The notes under the pieces are model-generated. The model did not search any database and was not told the origin of the DNA. It saw nothing but the letters and a program-made list of their open reading frames with translations. A DNA stretch of 64,000 nucleotides from Otis tarda (lineage: Eukaryota; Chordata; Aves; Otidiformes; Otididae). The stretch is taken from contig CM048553.1 in the NCBI GenBank assembly GCA_026413225.1, forward strand, positions 135,748,190 to 135,812,189, given 5' to 3'. Below, piece by piece: positions 11,186 to 23,218 of the stretch (its first letter is position 1; each line of letters starts with the position of its first letter). Made by a program: the position numbers and the translations under genes.

Positions 11186-11820
11186 TTATGGGTTAATTTT
11201 CAAATAGTCCTTTGAAGAAATATAGCACTATTGAGTATCAAGAGACAGTCTCCAGGTTGATATTACTAATCACCTGTAAGCTGGGAAGATTTTTGTGAGG
11301 AATTAATTTCAGAACTCTGACATTTGATTTGATTTATGGCTTAAATTGATAACAATATCTTGCCCACTTAACTGGAAATGCAGATTATTGTTTCCTTTCT
11401 GCAGCAGTTAGTACTGCAGTACTATCTTGAGGAAAAGTCTGTTGAAAATATAACATTAGGGAATGTTTTGTCTTACCTGAAGGATCTGCCAGGGAATTTT
11501 CAAGGTAAAGAACAATATATATTCAGGGAACTGAAGACTCCAAAGAGGACTCTTCCTGTTCCCAGGATGGTTCAAAAAAGGATGAAAGAGTTGCTTACCA
11601 TTTGATTACAGGGGTTCAAAATGTTTTTCTGGGTTTTTTTTTTGGGAATGAGGAATTTTAAAACGGGTTCAGGCTTCTAGCACAGTGAATACATTCTCAT
11701 AGTGAAGGAAAATTTATTTCTCCTAGGAATTTCATAGGCATTTCTTTTGTAAGAAAATCACAGATGAGTTGCAGTCACAGAGTTTTGGACCTATTTATAA
11801 CTGACTAATTTGTGAGTCTT
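11186..11820. other. CNGB3 intron 2, unique part
   Basis: AT-rich sequence between a solo LTR and a CR1. The 75-codon frame at 11378-11605 has no recognised similarity and no splice context. Confidence 0.5.
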
Positions 11821-11821
11821 C

Positions 11822-12592
11822 ACAGAATCACAGAATTATCAAGATTGGAAAAGACCTAAAAGATCATCCAGTCCAACCATCACCAATACTTCTCAGCTAA
11901 ATCATATCGCGCAACACAACATCCAAACGTTTCTTGAACACCCCCATGGTCGGTGACTCCACCACCTCCCTGGGCAGTGCATTCCAGTGCCTGACTACCC
12001 TTTCCAAGAAGTAATATTTCCTAATGTCCAGCCTGAATCTCCCCTGGCACAGCTTGAAACCATTGCCTCTAGTTCTATCACTGTCTACACGAGAGAAAAG
12101 GCTGACCCCTAGCTCACTACAACCTCCCTTCAGGAAGTTATAGAGAGCTATAAGGTCTCCCCTGAGCCTCCTCTTCTCCAGACTGAACAATCCCAGCTCC
12201 CTCAGCCGCTCCTCATAAGGCCTGTGCTCCAGACCCCTCACCAGCTTCGTAGCCCTCCTCTGAACGCGTTCCAGGGCCTCAATGTCTTTCTTGCAGTGAG
12301 GGGCCCAAAACTGAACACAGTACTCGAGGTGCGGCCTCACCAGTGCCGAGTACAGGGGGACAATTACCTCCCTGTTCCTGCTAGTAACACTGTTTTTGAT
12401 GCAAGCCAGGATGCCGTTGGCCTTCTTGGCCACCCGGGCACACTGTCGGCTCATGCTTAGCCGAGCATCAATCAGTACCCCCAGGTCCGTTTCCTCCACA
12501 CAGTCCTCCAGCCACTCCGCCCCAAGCCTATAGCGCTGCCTGGGGTTGTTGTGGCCGAAGTGCAGGACTCGACATTTGGTCTTGTTGAACCT
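11822..12592 (-). mobile_element. CR1 LINE of a second subfamily, with 200-codon open frame
   Basis: The 3' end on the plus strand starts CACAGAATCACAGAATT rather than CATAGAATCATAGAATGG, and the 3'UTR differs (CCAACCATCACCAATACTT), so it is a different CR1 subfamily from most copies here. The minus-strand frame 11897-12499 is open for 200 codons (ETDLGVL... to ...RDMI), the C-terminal part of ORF2. It is truncated at about 12592. The intact frame and clean sequence suggest a fairly recent insertion. Confidence 0.9.
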
Positions 12593-13337
12593 CTTGTTAT
12601 TGAACCTTAACTTGTTAAAAATCTATTTAACCCTTTCCCCAGGGGATCTCTACAAATGATGCTACTGACTCTGTGCTTTCCTTGGCACACAATCCTCTTG
12701 TGTTTTTGTGGTCAACATGACATGATGTAGAAAAGAAGATGCAAAAGCTCAGCACTTGCTGTGGTTTCTGCTCCCTTCTGAATTCATAGTTTGTAGTTTC
12801 CCAGTTTTCCCTGCCTTGACTCCCCGAGGCAAAAAACCATGTACTCAAGAGTAACAGCAAGGTTAATCTCAACATTTTTGTAATTATCTCACTTTGGGAA
12901 TTTTCTTTGTTGTAGTAATTGCCCTTAGTTACATCTATACTAGCAGAGAATACAATCTGATAGGAGCAATCAGAACAGTGAAATGGTGCTGAAGGCCTGG
13001 CATCCAAGCTGTATCTGTTTGAGGCAGCTGTATTTCAAACCAGGTCTACTGTGATCCTCTGAAATAAATGACCCTCAGCAGCTTGAGTAAAGTAGGTTGA
13101 CTCACGAAGTGCTTCTTCTCGTTTAGTTTTATTCTAAAGGAATCCAATCATGCATTCCTAGAGGTTTGGGGTTTTTTTTTTTTTGGTGGAAAAACAGAGC
13201 ACAGTGGGGAACAATCAGAAGATTTGTTTCAGAAGGACATTCTTAATTTGAAATAAAACGCCTGTGTAGACGCACTATTTAGAGTAACAGGCTCCTGAGT
13301 AAGACAATCCATCTCTGGAATGACAACGTGTGTATGG
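12593..13337. other. CNGB3 intron 2 between CR1 and LTR copy 2
   Basis: Unique DNA. On the minus strand a frame from Met at 12875 to 12627 starts with a signal-peptide-like stretch (MLRLTLLLLLSTWFFASG). It has no cysteine framework, splice sites or similarity that I recognise, so I do not call a gene. Confidence 0.4.
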
Positions 13338-13342
13338 GAAGG

Positions 13343-14475
13343 TGTCGTAGTTCAGCCCCGATCGGGACCAGACTACGCAGTCTCTCTCTCGCTCCCCCCA
13401 CCCTCCGAGAGAATAGGAGGAGATGATACAAGAAAAACGGCTCAAGGTTTGAGATAAAGACGGGGAGAAATCCTTAAAGTTACCGTCATGGGCAAAACAG
13501 ACTCGACTTGGGGAAAACTATTCATTTATTTCTAAAATTAGCAGGAGAATGAGACAGGGAACAAGATAACCTCCCCCCACCCCTCCCTCTTCCCGGGCTT
13601 AACATTGTCTATACTACCTCCCCTCCCGAGTGGCACGGGGTGGGGGGAAAGGGAATGGGGGTCGCGGTCAGTTCATCACATGCTGTTTTATGCCGCTGTG
13701 TCATCGTCGGGGGAAGAACTCCTCGCATTCCTCCTCTGCTCCATCGTGGGGTCTCTCCCACAGGCCACAGTCCTTCGTGAAACTGCTCCAGCGTGGGTCA
13801 TCTCTTCCACGGGATGCAGTCCCTCTAGAACAGCTGTCCCAGCGGGCCCTCCACGGGCCACAGCCTCCTTCAGGCCTCCACCTGCTCCAGCGTGGGGTCC
13901 TCCATGGGCTGCAGGTGGATCTCTGCCCCTCCGTGGACCTCCATGGGCTGCAGGGGGACAACCCGCTCCACCATGGTCTTCACCACGAGTTGCAGAGGAA
14001 TCTTGGCCAGGAGCCGCATTACTCCTCCCCCTCCTTCTTCACTGACCTTGGCGTCTGCAGCCGTTCCTTACAACAGGCTGGCAGACGCCTCTCAGGATCC
14101 TTTTTACATCTAGTTCACTTCTCATCTCCTCTCCACTTCTTGCAGCCAGGCCGGGCCGAGTTGGGCCCAGACGGCTGCCCGGCGGGAGGCCAGAGGGTGA
14201 GGCCTGCAAGGCCCACAAGGCTCGCGCCTTCCCCTCTCTGCCCCCCGCTCAGCTGCTTCACATCTTCTCTTTTTTTTTTTCCTGTTTTCCCCTACTTAAA
14301 TACGTTATCGCAGAGGCGTTATCACGGGACGTTCCGCTACCAATTGGTTCGGCCTTGGCCAGCAGCGGGTCCGCCCTAGGCCTGGCCGAGTCCACTGAAC
14401 AAAGGGGAGCGACTTCTAGCAGTTTCTTACAGAAGCTACCACCTTAGGCCCCCCCTCACTAACAAAACCAGAACA
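13343..14475 (-). mobile_element. Solo LTR, ERV family A, copy 2
   Basis: A 1133-bp LTR almost identical to copy 1 (by eye roughly 15-20 substitutions plus a length change in a T run). It has its own perfect 5-bp target duplication GAAGG (13338-13342 and 14476-14480). The duplication differs from that of copy 1, so the two are independent insertions and not the ends of one provirus. It has the same TATA-like and AATAAA signals on the minus strand and the same orientation as CNGB3. Confidence 0.92.
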
Positions 14476-14480
14476 GAAGG

Positions 14481-15850
14481 GAAGACCACAAAGTAAAAAA
14501 ATACGGTGCTTGCACATAAGCATCCCATTGCAGAACAATAATAGCTTCTCAGCCTGCTAGATACTCTCAAGGTATTCAGTCTGAGGTCTGAATCCACACC
14601 AACCATTAAATGCTGACTGGACTCAGACTGATGGAAAACACTGTAATCACATGAATATGCCAAACTTCCACAAGTTTTGAGAGTTCATAAATCTCCAGGA
14701 CCAGCAGAGAGCTTATTTGTATTAGGATTAGGACATCACGGCCTAGCACCACCACCAGCTGTGTGTGAAGCTTTAGTCTTTTCTTTCTGTGTGAAATTTT
14801 TAAATTTGGCTCATACCCCTCTGATTTATGAGACAAGCACCAAAGGAATGCCTTTAAGAAGAATGTGGTAGTCATTTTAGGGAACACTTAGAGTACAACA
14901 ATTGGTTTCTAGAATAAATAATGATCCATCAGGTAGATGGCAAAGCTTACAGGACAACAAAGAAATCTTCTAATGGCTTCACATAACTTTGGTCATGGTA
15001 AGGAAATACTGAGTGAGAGAAAGAAGGCAGAATTATGCCAAAGCACCAACATCTAAAGCAATTTTCACAACAGGCAGACCCATTCTTACTTGACAAAATA
15101 AGAGATCTGAGTTTCTCTAAATGATTTCTACTCCCATTATATTGGAATACAGGTAGGTAAAAACACCAATGTCTCAGTAGTGGGAGTTGAGGAATACAGC
15201 CCAGTGGTGTCTATGTATTCTAGATCATTTGGCCTCCCCATAAGAATAACATAAATTAAGATTTAGTTGGGATAAGTGTTGCTGGTTCTGTTTTAAGATG
15301 GAAGGGAAAAGTGCCAGCTGTGGAAGTATAACTTTTGAGAGGCCCACTAAAACCTCATCATACCAATGTCCTACCTAGGATAGCAAGGATCAAGGAACAA
15401 GATGCAGGTTATAATTCCAATTTGTTTCCTTCTCTTAGTCTTTCAGAATTTTCCTCATTTTCCACAGGTCTTTGTTTTTCCAGGAGAGACTTAGGCTAGT
15501 CAAAATGGTAATTAAAAAAAGATATTGTTGGGATATCAGTCTTTTACCTGTGTCATCTCAGGTTGATGATGCTCCCCAGCTGAAAGTTAGTTGGTATTAT
15601 TAAACCTTCATTTTTTATTCTTGTTCCCTGTTTTCATACTGCCAATACCACAACAGTGGAAGAGTATTACACGGTTAGGCTAGAGTAGGCAGAAGATCTC
15701 TGCATGTTGGAGGAGTATATCCAACTTATTCTAAGGCTGCTCAGCTCCCTTGTTCATGTTTCCATAAAGCAGTTTTTATCTTCAGTTTTCACTTCACAAT
15801 TTTGGACAGAGATCATTGACAGTCTTTCCAAATTAATCTGATTTCCTACT

Positions 15851-15851
<1 letters not shown>
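14481..15851. other. CNGB3 intron 2, unique part
   Basis: About 1.4 kb of AT-rich intronic DNA. No feature recognised. Confidence 0.5.

Positions 15852-15885
<34 letters not shown>
15852..15885. repeat. (CA)17 microsatellite
   Basis: An uninterrupted CA run of about 17 units, ending at CTCTTGCAG. Such a pure run is probably polymorphic. Confidence 0.97.
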
Positions 15886-15888
<3 letters not shown>

Positions 15889-17848
15889 TGCAGAGTAGCC
15901 TGTAGCAGAGTATTTCCCATTTTTGCAGTAGAGCAAAAAAGAGAATACTTGGTACTTACTTGTGGTTTTAAGCCTTTTTAATTGACAGTTTAGGTTTTTT
16001 TTTCCTCTGCAACTCAAAAGGCTGAATGTTGGGGGGTTTATTAAAACTGTATAATAATCACATGAAACCAGGAGTTCAGGCTTCACAAAAAGCAGAATAT
16101 TGTGAGGCTAAGCATAACATTGGAAGAGTTGGTAAAGTTGGTTTTAGTTTAAACTTGCTCTTGCAAGACCAACTCCATTGATATGTTTCTAAAATTTAGC
16201 ATTGTATGTATTGTCCTAAAACTGTAGGCATTATTCTTTAGGACCCAGGGCTCTTTTTTTCAAGAAGCTGTTGTTATAGGCAGATTTGTCAATACCAGAC
16301 ACAGCACTGCAGAGTCATCATTCTTGCCATGATAATTTTGATTCTTCTAAAGCTTTTAGTCCTAAGCATACATAAGTATTGGTGGATTCAAAAATCTGTC
16401 ATAGGCTTAGCCCCACAGAGGCATTGCTGACTTCTCTTCTGGCATTAGGCAATGTCAGCAAAGATTCTAAAACCTGATGAATCCACTGAGAATAGAGTTA
16501 TCTTGTGGTCATGAATGTTATCACGATCCTTCCTCCAGTAGAGTGTAGAACGCTGGTTCCTAACATAGCTAGTACTCAGGAAACAGAAGGGCACATTAAG
16601 TCAGTCATTTTACACTAATTCATAATTTATTCTGCTTCCCAGTCCTACTCCTGCTGTTACTGGTGTTCTTAAAAAGCCCTAGATTTGCAAAAGGCGATTT
16701 CCACCTCTTCAGCCTGCCTAGAACAGCTCCTTACTCTTATTCCCTCCAGAGGAAAACGTGGAGATAGAAGTGCTGAGCTGCCAGCCTCATGTTCAGAGCA
16801 AGGGAAAAGATTCCCTGAGCAAGCAGGCCCTTTTCTCCTATCTGATCCTTGCTTCTCTCCATGCAAACAGCAGCAGGAGGCTTAGGGACAAGAAAGAAAG
16901 CACTTCGGGCTGTGGAGACCACCAGCCTTATTGATTATTCGGCAAAAGGAGCTGTGCCTTTGGACCAGTCAGCCAATCTGCAGGGAAATTCTTCCAGAAA
17001 GTAATAAAATATAAAACTCCCGGTCTGGCTGGCTTTAGAAGTTCTATTTCTTGGATCAGTTCTGTCCAGGCACATGTTGCATAGCCATAATAACTGGCCT
17101 TTAGCATCATGAATGTATTATCATTATAGCAAAAAATGATAAGAAGTAAAATGTCAAATAAAATATTAGTTTTTAAAGATAAAGATATGAAAAAAATATC
17201 AGCAGCTAGATACTAGTAGGTAGATGTATTCCTGAGTACAAAACAGAAGAAGTGCTTTTGCTTAGTCGTACTTCAAAAAGGAAAACTTTCTTCCCATGAA
17301 TTCCCAGTCGGCTCCATTGCCTTATACTAACAAGTCTGACCAGTATCTTATCTATGCTTGTCCTCTCTTTCTGGACTGGTTTGGCATATGTGGAGGTAGA
17401 ACTTTTAATGACCAGCAGTTACTTATTGTCCTTATATAAAAAGTAAAGTGTTCTGTGAGCTGCTTCTTTTGGCTCTGCAAAAACACATTTTAGCACAACT
17501 TGATCATTATCTGACATAGTCTCACTTTATTTTGAATCCTCAATATATTGTTTTACAGGACCATTTACAAAACTTTGATGGCTATAGGGTCATGAAGATG
17601 TCAAGAAAAATAAACACCCAGGAAACATATGGATGAAGGAGAGAAGAGTCTTCAGCTCTGACATTATGAAATACACATCTTTCTGACTTTCGAAGCAAAA
17701 TCTTTTAAACAAATGCTCTGTGCAGGGGAAAGTAGTTCAGAAGTCGGTGAGGCTGAAGTAAAACCATCAGTAAGTAGGTCCATCTTAACTGAACCCTCAA
17801 CTTCAGTGGCTAACAATATTATAAGAGTATTACAAAAGTTTATTTTTA
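15886..17848. other. CNGB3 intron 2, unique part
   Basis: AT-rich intronic DNA. No exon, CR1 or LTR is recognised. Confidence 0.5.
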
Positions 17849-17988
17849 TCCCTGGAAACGTTCAAGGCCAGGTTGGATGAGGCTCTGGGCAACCTGATCT
17901 AGTTAGGGATGTCCCTGCTCCTTGCAGGGGGGTTGGACTAGATGACCTTTGAAGGTCCCTTCCAACCCTAACCATTCTATGATTCTAA
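17849..17988 (+). mobile_element. CR1 LINE, 140-bp 3' end
   Basis: Heavily 5'-truncated CR1. It starts at TATCCCTGGAAACGTTCAAGG, contains GGGGGGTTGGACTAGATGACC, and ends CCATTCTATGATTCTA. Similar to the young subfamily seen at 2514 and 19222. Confidence 0.92.
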
Positions 17989-19220
17989 GCTGGGCTTGTT
18001 TTCCTAGCATTTAGCCCTGTCTGTCACTCATGTGAAAAATGAAGGTCTGAAAGGAATTAATAGATTTCACATCAGTAGGAGTGCAAGCAAGCTGATCAAA
18101 CATATTCAAGTTATTGGTAATCTTTAAAAAATATATTTTATAGGAATATAAAAAATATATTTTATCTGCCTATTAACTGAGTGTCAGTGAAGAGTATAAA
18201 GGATAACAAGACAAGGAATAAGATTATTATTTTAAATTCTCTTTGCATTGAAAGGTTTGGTTCATTGAGCTGCAACATCTTATATTAAAATGCTGTACTT
18301 GATTTGTATTTTTTAAATACAAACCACTTATTTAAACCACTGGATTTTGAGATGCTAGGGGCAGGTTTTGTAAAGCAGCTTATGTGTCAGATTCATAACA
18401 GGCCAAAGACAGATTTTAGCTGTGAAATTTCACATTTAATTCAAATCTTCCTTCTCAGGGGCTTAGAACTCAGTTGTAGTCCACGTAGAGTTTGTTGGTG
18501 CCTAATTAGCAGAAATCAGCCAGGATTTCACAGCAACAGGATTTTGGTACCCTCAGTAAATATTTCTGTCTACAGTAAGAGGGAGTGACCATCTTTTATA
18601 TAGCAGCTAGTGATCAAAGCTTTTCTCTGAGAAAGGAAATCTTGACTCTGGGCCTTGTTTATTTGCAATGGGGTCAAATACTCGATGTGAGAAATATTTT
18701 TGTCCTTTTTTTAACAATGAAAAACAATGTTTTAATGTAAATACATACTGAAAACAAGCCCAGTTTCTTCATTCCTCCTACAAGGTTAGTTTCTCAATTA
18801 ACTTCTAGGCTCCATGTTGTACTCTGTCTTCTCAGAACTCACAGGATTTTGCATTCTTTTCTGCCTGATGGCCCAGCAATTAGAAAGGCCACAGAATTTC
18901 CTCCCACATCTCTCTGGTCTAGACTTTATGTGGGTAGTTAGGGAACCCTGCTGGAATCCAAGAGATATGGATTTGACTCCCATATTATGAAAAAGTGGAG
19001 TTAAAACAGCTAGGCTAATATATGAAAGGTGTCAGCTATCAGCAGCTTCCGTTGCTTTTCCTTTTTCAGTCAAACATTTAATGGAAAAGTGAATGTTTCT
19101 CGAGTACCTAAACAGAAGTGTACTCACTGGGAGAGAGTCTGGAGTGGACTGAAGTTTTGAGCAGCCCTTCCTTTGAGGTGCTACATGTTCAGGGATGCTG
19201 ATTAAAATTCTTAGGGGTTT
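17989..19220. other. CNGB3 intron 2, unique part
   Basis: AT-rich intronic DNA. A small direct repeat of AAAAAATATATTTTAT occurs near 18126-18165. Otherwise nothing is recognised. Confidence 0.5.
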
Positions 19221-20221
19221 TCATAGAATCATAGAATCATAGAATGGTTAGAGTTGGAAGGGACCTTCAAAGGTCATCTAGTCCAACCCCCCTGCAAGAG
19301 CAGGGACATCCCTGACTAGATCAGGTTGCTCAGAGCCTCATCCAGCCTGGCCTTGAACACTTCCAGGGATGGGGCATCCACCACCTCTCTGGGCAACCTG
19401 TTCCAGTGCTCTACAACTCTCATTGTAAAAAATTTTTTTCTAATATCTAATCTAAACCTAGCTCCTTCTAATTTAAACCCATTACCCCTTGTCCTATCAC
19501 AACAGGCCCTACTGAACAGTTTCTCCCCATCTTTCCTGTAGGCCCCCTTGAGGTATTGGAAGACCGCTATCAGGTCTCCCCGGAGCCTCCTCTTCTCCAG
19601 GCTGAACAGCCCCAACTCTCTCAGCCTGTCCTCATAGGAGAGGTGCTCCAGCCCTCTGATCATCTTGGTGGCCCTCCTCTGGACCCTTTCCAACTGGTCC
19701 ATGTCCTTCTTGTGTTGGGGACTCCAGAACTGGACACAGTACTCCAGGTGGGGTCTCACCAGGGCAGAGTAGAGGGGCAGAATCACCTCCCTCGACCTGC
19801 CGGCCACGCTCCTCTTGATGCAGCCCAGGATGCGGTTGGCCTTCTGGGCCGCAAGGGCGCATTGCCCGCTCATGTTGAGCCTCTCGTCCACCAGCACTCC
19901 CAAGTCTTTCTCCTCAGGGCTGCTCTCAATCCATTCTCCGCCCAGCCTGTATTTGTGCCTGGGATTGCCACGACCCAGGTGCAGGACCTTGCACTTGGCC
20001 TGGTTGAACTTCATGAGGTTGGCACGGGCCCACCTCTCCAGCCTGTCAAGGTCCCTCTGGATGGCATCCCTCCCTTCCAGCGAGTCGACGGCACCACACA
20101 GCTTCGTGTCATCGGCGAACTTGCTGAGGGTGCACTCTATCCCACTGTCCATGTCGCCGACAAAGATGTTGAACAGGGCCGGGCCCAACACGGACCCCTG
20201 AGGGACGCCACTGGTGACCGG
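19221..20221 (-). mobile_element. CR1 LINE with long intact ORF2 frame
   Basis: Begins on the plus strand with three CATAGAAT-type repeats. The minus-strand frame 19316-20275 is open for 319 codons, of which about 300 are CR1 ORF2. It starts within the reverse-transcriptase domain: VPQGSVLGP, then FADD (catalytic Asp pair), then the C-terminal domain to DEALSNLI. The endonuclease and N-terminal half of the RT are missing, so it cannot move by itself. The absence of any stop or frameshift makes it one of the youngest CR1 insertions here. Its 5' end abuts a poly-T tract. Confidence 0.94.
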
Positions 20222-20224
20222 TGG

Positions 20225-20258
20225 GTTTTTTTTTTTTTCTTTTTTTTTTTTTTTTACT
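20225..20258. repeat. Poly-T tract at CR1 5' junction
   Basis: About 30 T with one C, directly next to the 5'-truncated end of the minus-strand CR1. CR1 does not use poly(A), so the tract is either the target site or a junction product. Confidence 0.9.
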
Positions 20259-22094
20259 TTGTCTGAGCTTCGCACTTAGGATATAGATTTTCTGACTCAG
20301 TCTAAACTGCCAAAGTCTCCTGCACTATAGAATGGCACTTGCATTTAATTTGTGGGCAGGTGTATAACCTTTCATATATCCTCTGGGTACATTCCAAAGT
20401 ATCTAGGCTCTGAAGATACTAAATATCACTGAAGGTTAATATGGTAATCTCCCATGGAGATTCTGTCTACTTTATGATCCAGAGGTGCAATGAATGTACA
20501 GAAATACTTGTGATAGTTTTAGTTTAGCTTTCTCACTCACTACCAAGAATAAAGTGATGTCAATATGGACTTTAGTAAAAGCTGCATAAATACATCTGTG
20601 ATTCTGGAAAAAAATCTATGAGACACTTGTTGATTTAGTAGAATTAGGAAGACCAAAAACCAGAATTATGGGAACAGGCCACTTTCTAGTGAGGGAAAAG
20701 TGAGAAGGAGATGAGGACAGGACTTGAAGAGCAGTACTTAAATGTAGCACTGAGAGTGTTTAGAGAAAGAGGAAGAAAAGGGATGAGCTGGAAGGATTCT
20801 GGGAGGATGAAAGAAATTGAGCTATTGAACAACACTGTGTAAAGCAAGTGAAGCATTTGTATAGCCAGTCAGTTATGGGAGGTGATAAATATGGAAAGAA
20901 ATTACAGCAATTGGATTCAATATTGCGAAGAGCCTGTAATCAGGTGAATCACACTTTGTTAAGTACATAAAGAAATCCAGGGAATAAATTAAAAAATGAA
21001 TCAATTATGGACAAACTGACTAAACACAGAGAATTAATTAGAAAATGAAGTAATTATGCAGAGAATTAATCATAAAGCAAGCTGGTGAGTGAGAGGGCAA
21101 CTGAGGAGGTGGAGATGAGGCAATGAGCAGCCAACAAAGAAGCCAAAAGTACCAGGTGTTGCTGAGTGATATAAGTGGCCAAGTTTTAACCAAATGGGCT
21201 CCAATTGTGCCTCCTGCTGAGTTCTCATCTGTGCTGGGAACATCATGATGCTTTGTGAAGTGCTAGGAGAAAGGGAGAGGGTGATGGGTGGCTTTGGCCA
21301 TGTGAGAAGAAGGGAGTGAAAATAAGCTCTAGTGAGTTTGTTGGTTTGTGTTTCAGGACTATGGAGCTTTAAAATTGGACTATGATTATAGGCTTTACTG
21401 GTCTATTTTATTCTGGTTATACCAGAGAAACTAATAAGAGATCATGGAAAGGTTTTTCTCTAACTGGTTTTAACTTTGCAATTTAACTGATGTCCCTTAA
21501 GTAGTGTTGGTTGAGCCCTAGCTGTACTTTTAATAATTCTCTCAAAATTTGTACATACACTAAAAATGCTTTCTCTGGTTTCTTGTCTTTCGCTTACCCA
21601 CAGATATTATAATTTTCTTTCTAAATTTTGCAGGAGTCTTTACCTAGACCTTCCTATGAACTATTTGCGATCAGTCTCACTTTTCTGCCTAGAGATAATG
21701 GAGTTCCTTATTCAGGTCAGAGAGTGAGAATTTATGTACAGGTTGCTGGAATTCATAAGCTTCTCCTGAGGTGTGTTACCTGTGTAAGTTCTCTGACTTG
21801 TATAGCTGTTGTCTATCTAACTCATTAATACTTACATGCAAAAGGAGACATTGTCCTGTGGCTGTTTGAAAATGAGACTTGAAGCACCTTCCAGGAAACT
21901 ATGGATTTAAAAAAACTCAAAAAACCATGGAGACTAACTATGTTATTGTATTTAGCTAAAGTAATTGATGAGGTAGTTGCTTCTATGCCACCATTTATTT
22001 GATTTTATATTTCAGAAGGGGAGAAAAAAGAAGTAATTTAGTATCTCAAAATAAAGATTTATGAATTATGTTATTTAATAAATTAATGTATTAT
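20259..22094. other. CNGB3 intron 2, unique part
   Basis: AT-rich intronic DNA with an A/G-rich stretch around 20640-21300. No recognised feature; small open frames are unsupported. Confidence 0.5.
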
Positions 22095-22214
22095 TTTATA
22101 GAGCTCGGAGCAACCTTATCTAGTTGGAGATGTCCCTGCTTCTTGTAGGGCGCTTGGACTGGATGACTTTTAAAGGTCCCTTCCAACCCAAACTGTTTTA
22201 TGATTCTATGATTA
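22095..22214 (+). mobile_element. CR1 LINE, 120-bp 3' end
   Basis: Short CR1 tail: GAGCAACCTTATCTAGTTGG, GGACTGGATGACTTTTAAAGG, CCTTCCAACCCAAACTG, then TTTATGATTCTATGATT. Diverged, hence older than the copy at 17849. Confidence 0.88.
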
Positions 22215-23213
22215 ATCTGTAAAACTAGACCGTATTTTAGATGGAAAAAAAAAACCAAACAAATCTATAATGACACCTCATTCTGTCATGAGATAGCATC
22301 TGTGATTTAATGTTGCTAAAAGGCCATGAAACATCAGATTTTATTTTTTCCATTGTTGGCTTATTGCTCCAGCTAATTCATGTCGGATTTTGTTTTCCCT
22401 TCATTTAGTGCTACAGCCATTATTTAGCAACATAATTGCATTAAATTGACTTTGTTTAAAGTTTCATTATAAGAGGAAAGGAATTGTGATACTTGATACA
22501 ATTACACAAAGCACAAGTAAGGATTACGCAAGTTTCCCTGTAATCTTCTTCCAGTTGATCCCCTCTCCTTAAATTGTCTTTATCACAGAAAGCTGGAGGC
22601 TCCTCAGCTTTTTCTTTGCTGCTCCAGTGAAATGAACCTGAAATGTTCTTCCAAAGGAAAAGTATGAGGTGATAGGAAAACTGGACTTGTTCTTTTTCTC
22701 CAGTACGGGAGGATGGAAAAGGAAAGGGCTGCACCACTGATGCTGTGACGGAAGAGGTGACATGGCCCAGCAATAGTTGTTGCTTCACACATCCTGAGCT
22801 CTTATTTTGGTAGCTGCTGCAGCAATCATTCTGGCACTGGTGTAAGCAAAATATGTTTGGCTATTGCGAAGTGTGGGACGAGGGGTGCAGAACAGCCATG
22901 GCCAGCTGCCGTTGTCTTCAGCAACCAGCTGCTTAGGCAAATAATTACCTTGTATTACTGCCCTGGGCTCTGTGTTCCTGTGTTCTAGTCCTGGTTGTCT
23001 TCTGAATGGTGATGGCAAATATTTTTTAATGACATTGCTTTTTTTTTAACTATTTGTTTGCTTTTTTGAAGAAGTTTTAAATGGCTCTTCCACAAAAGAT
23101 TTGAATATCAGATAGTTTAAAGTCTGTCTCGTCTTTGTAGTTTTTTAATATGTATGAGAAGCGTATTCAAAAGATATAATAAAATATGCAGTTTTCTTTC
23201 TTAAGCTACTAAA
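22215..23213. other. CNGB3 intron 2, unique part
   Basis: Intronic DNA with somewhat higher GC at 22560-22990. Overlapping frames on the minus strand (60-110 codons) lack good splice signals and I do not call them. Confidence 0.45.
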
Positions 23214-23218
23214 AACCT

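Noticed and set aside
10045..14475. A provirus with copy 1 and copy 2 as its two LTRs
   Set aside because: The two LTRs have different target duplications (CAAGT and GAAGG). The 2.2 kb between them hold a CR1 and unique DNA, with no gag, pol or env similarity.
15754..16086. 110-codon minus-strand frame
   Set aside because: It reads through the CA microsatellite as Val-Cys repeats; a compositional artefact.
22456..22800. Possible extra CNGB3 exon (a Lys/Glu-rich minus-strand stretch with ...KAEEPPAFCDKD...)
   Set aside because: No acceptable acceptor or donor in the right phase. The exon 2 to exon 3 junction already has matching phase and the expected split Asp.
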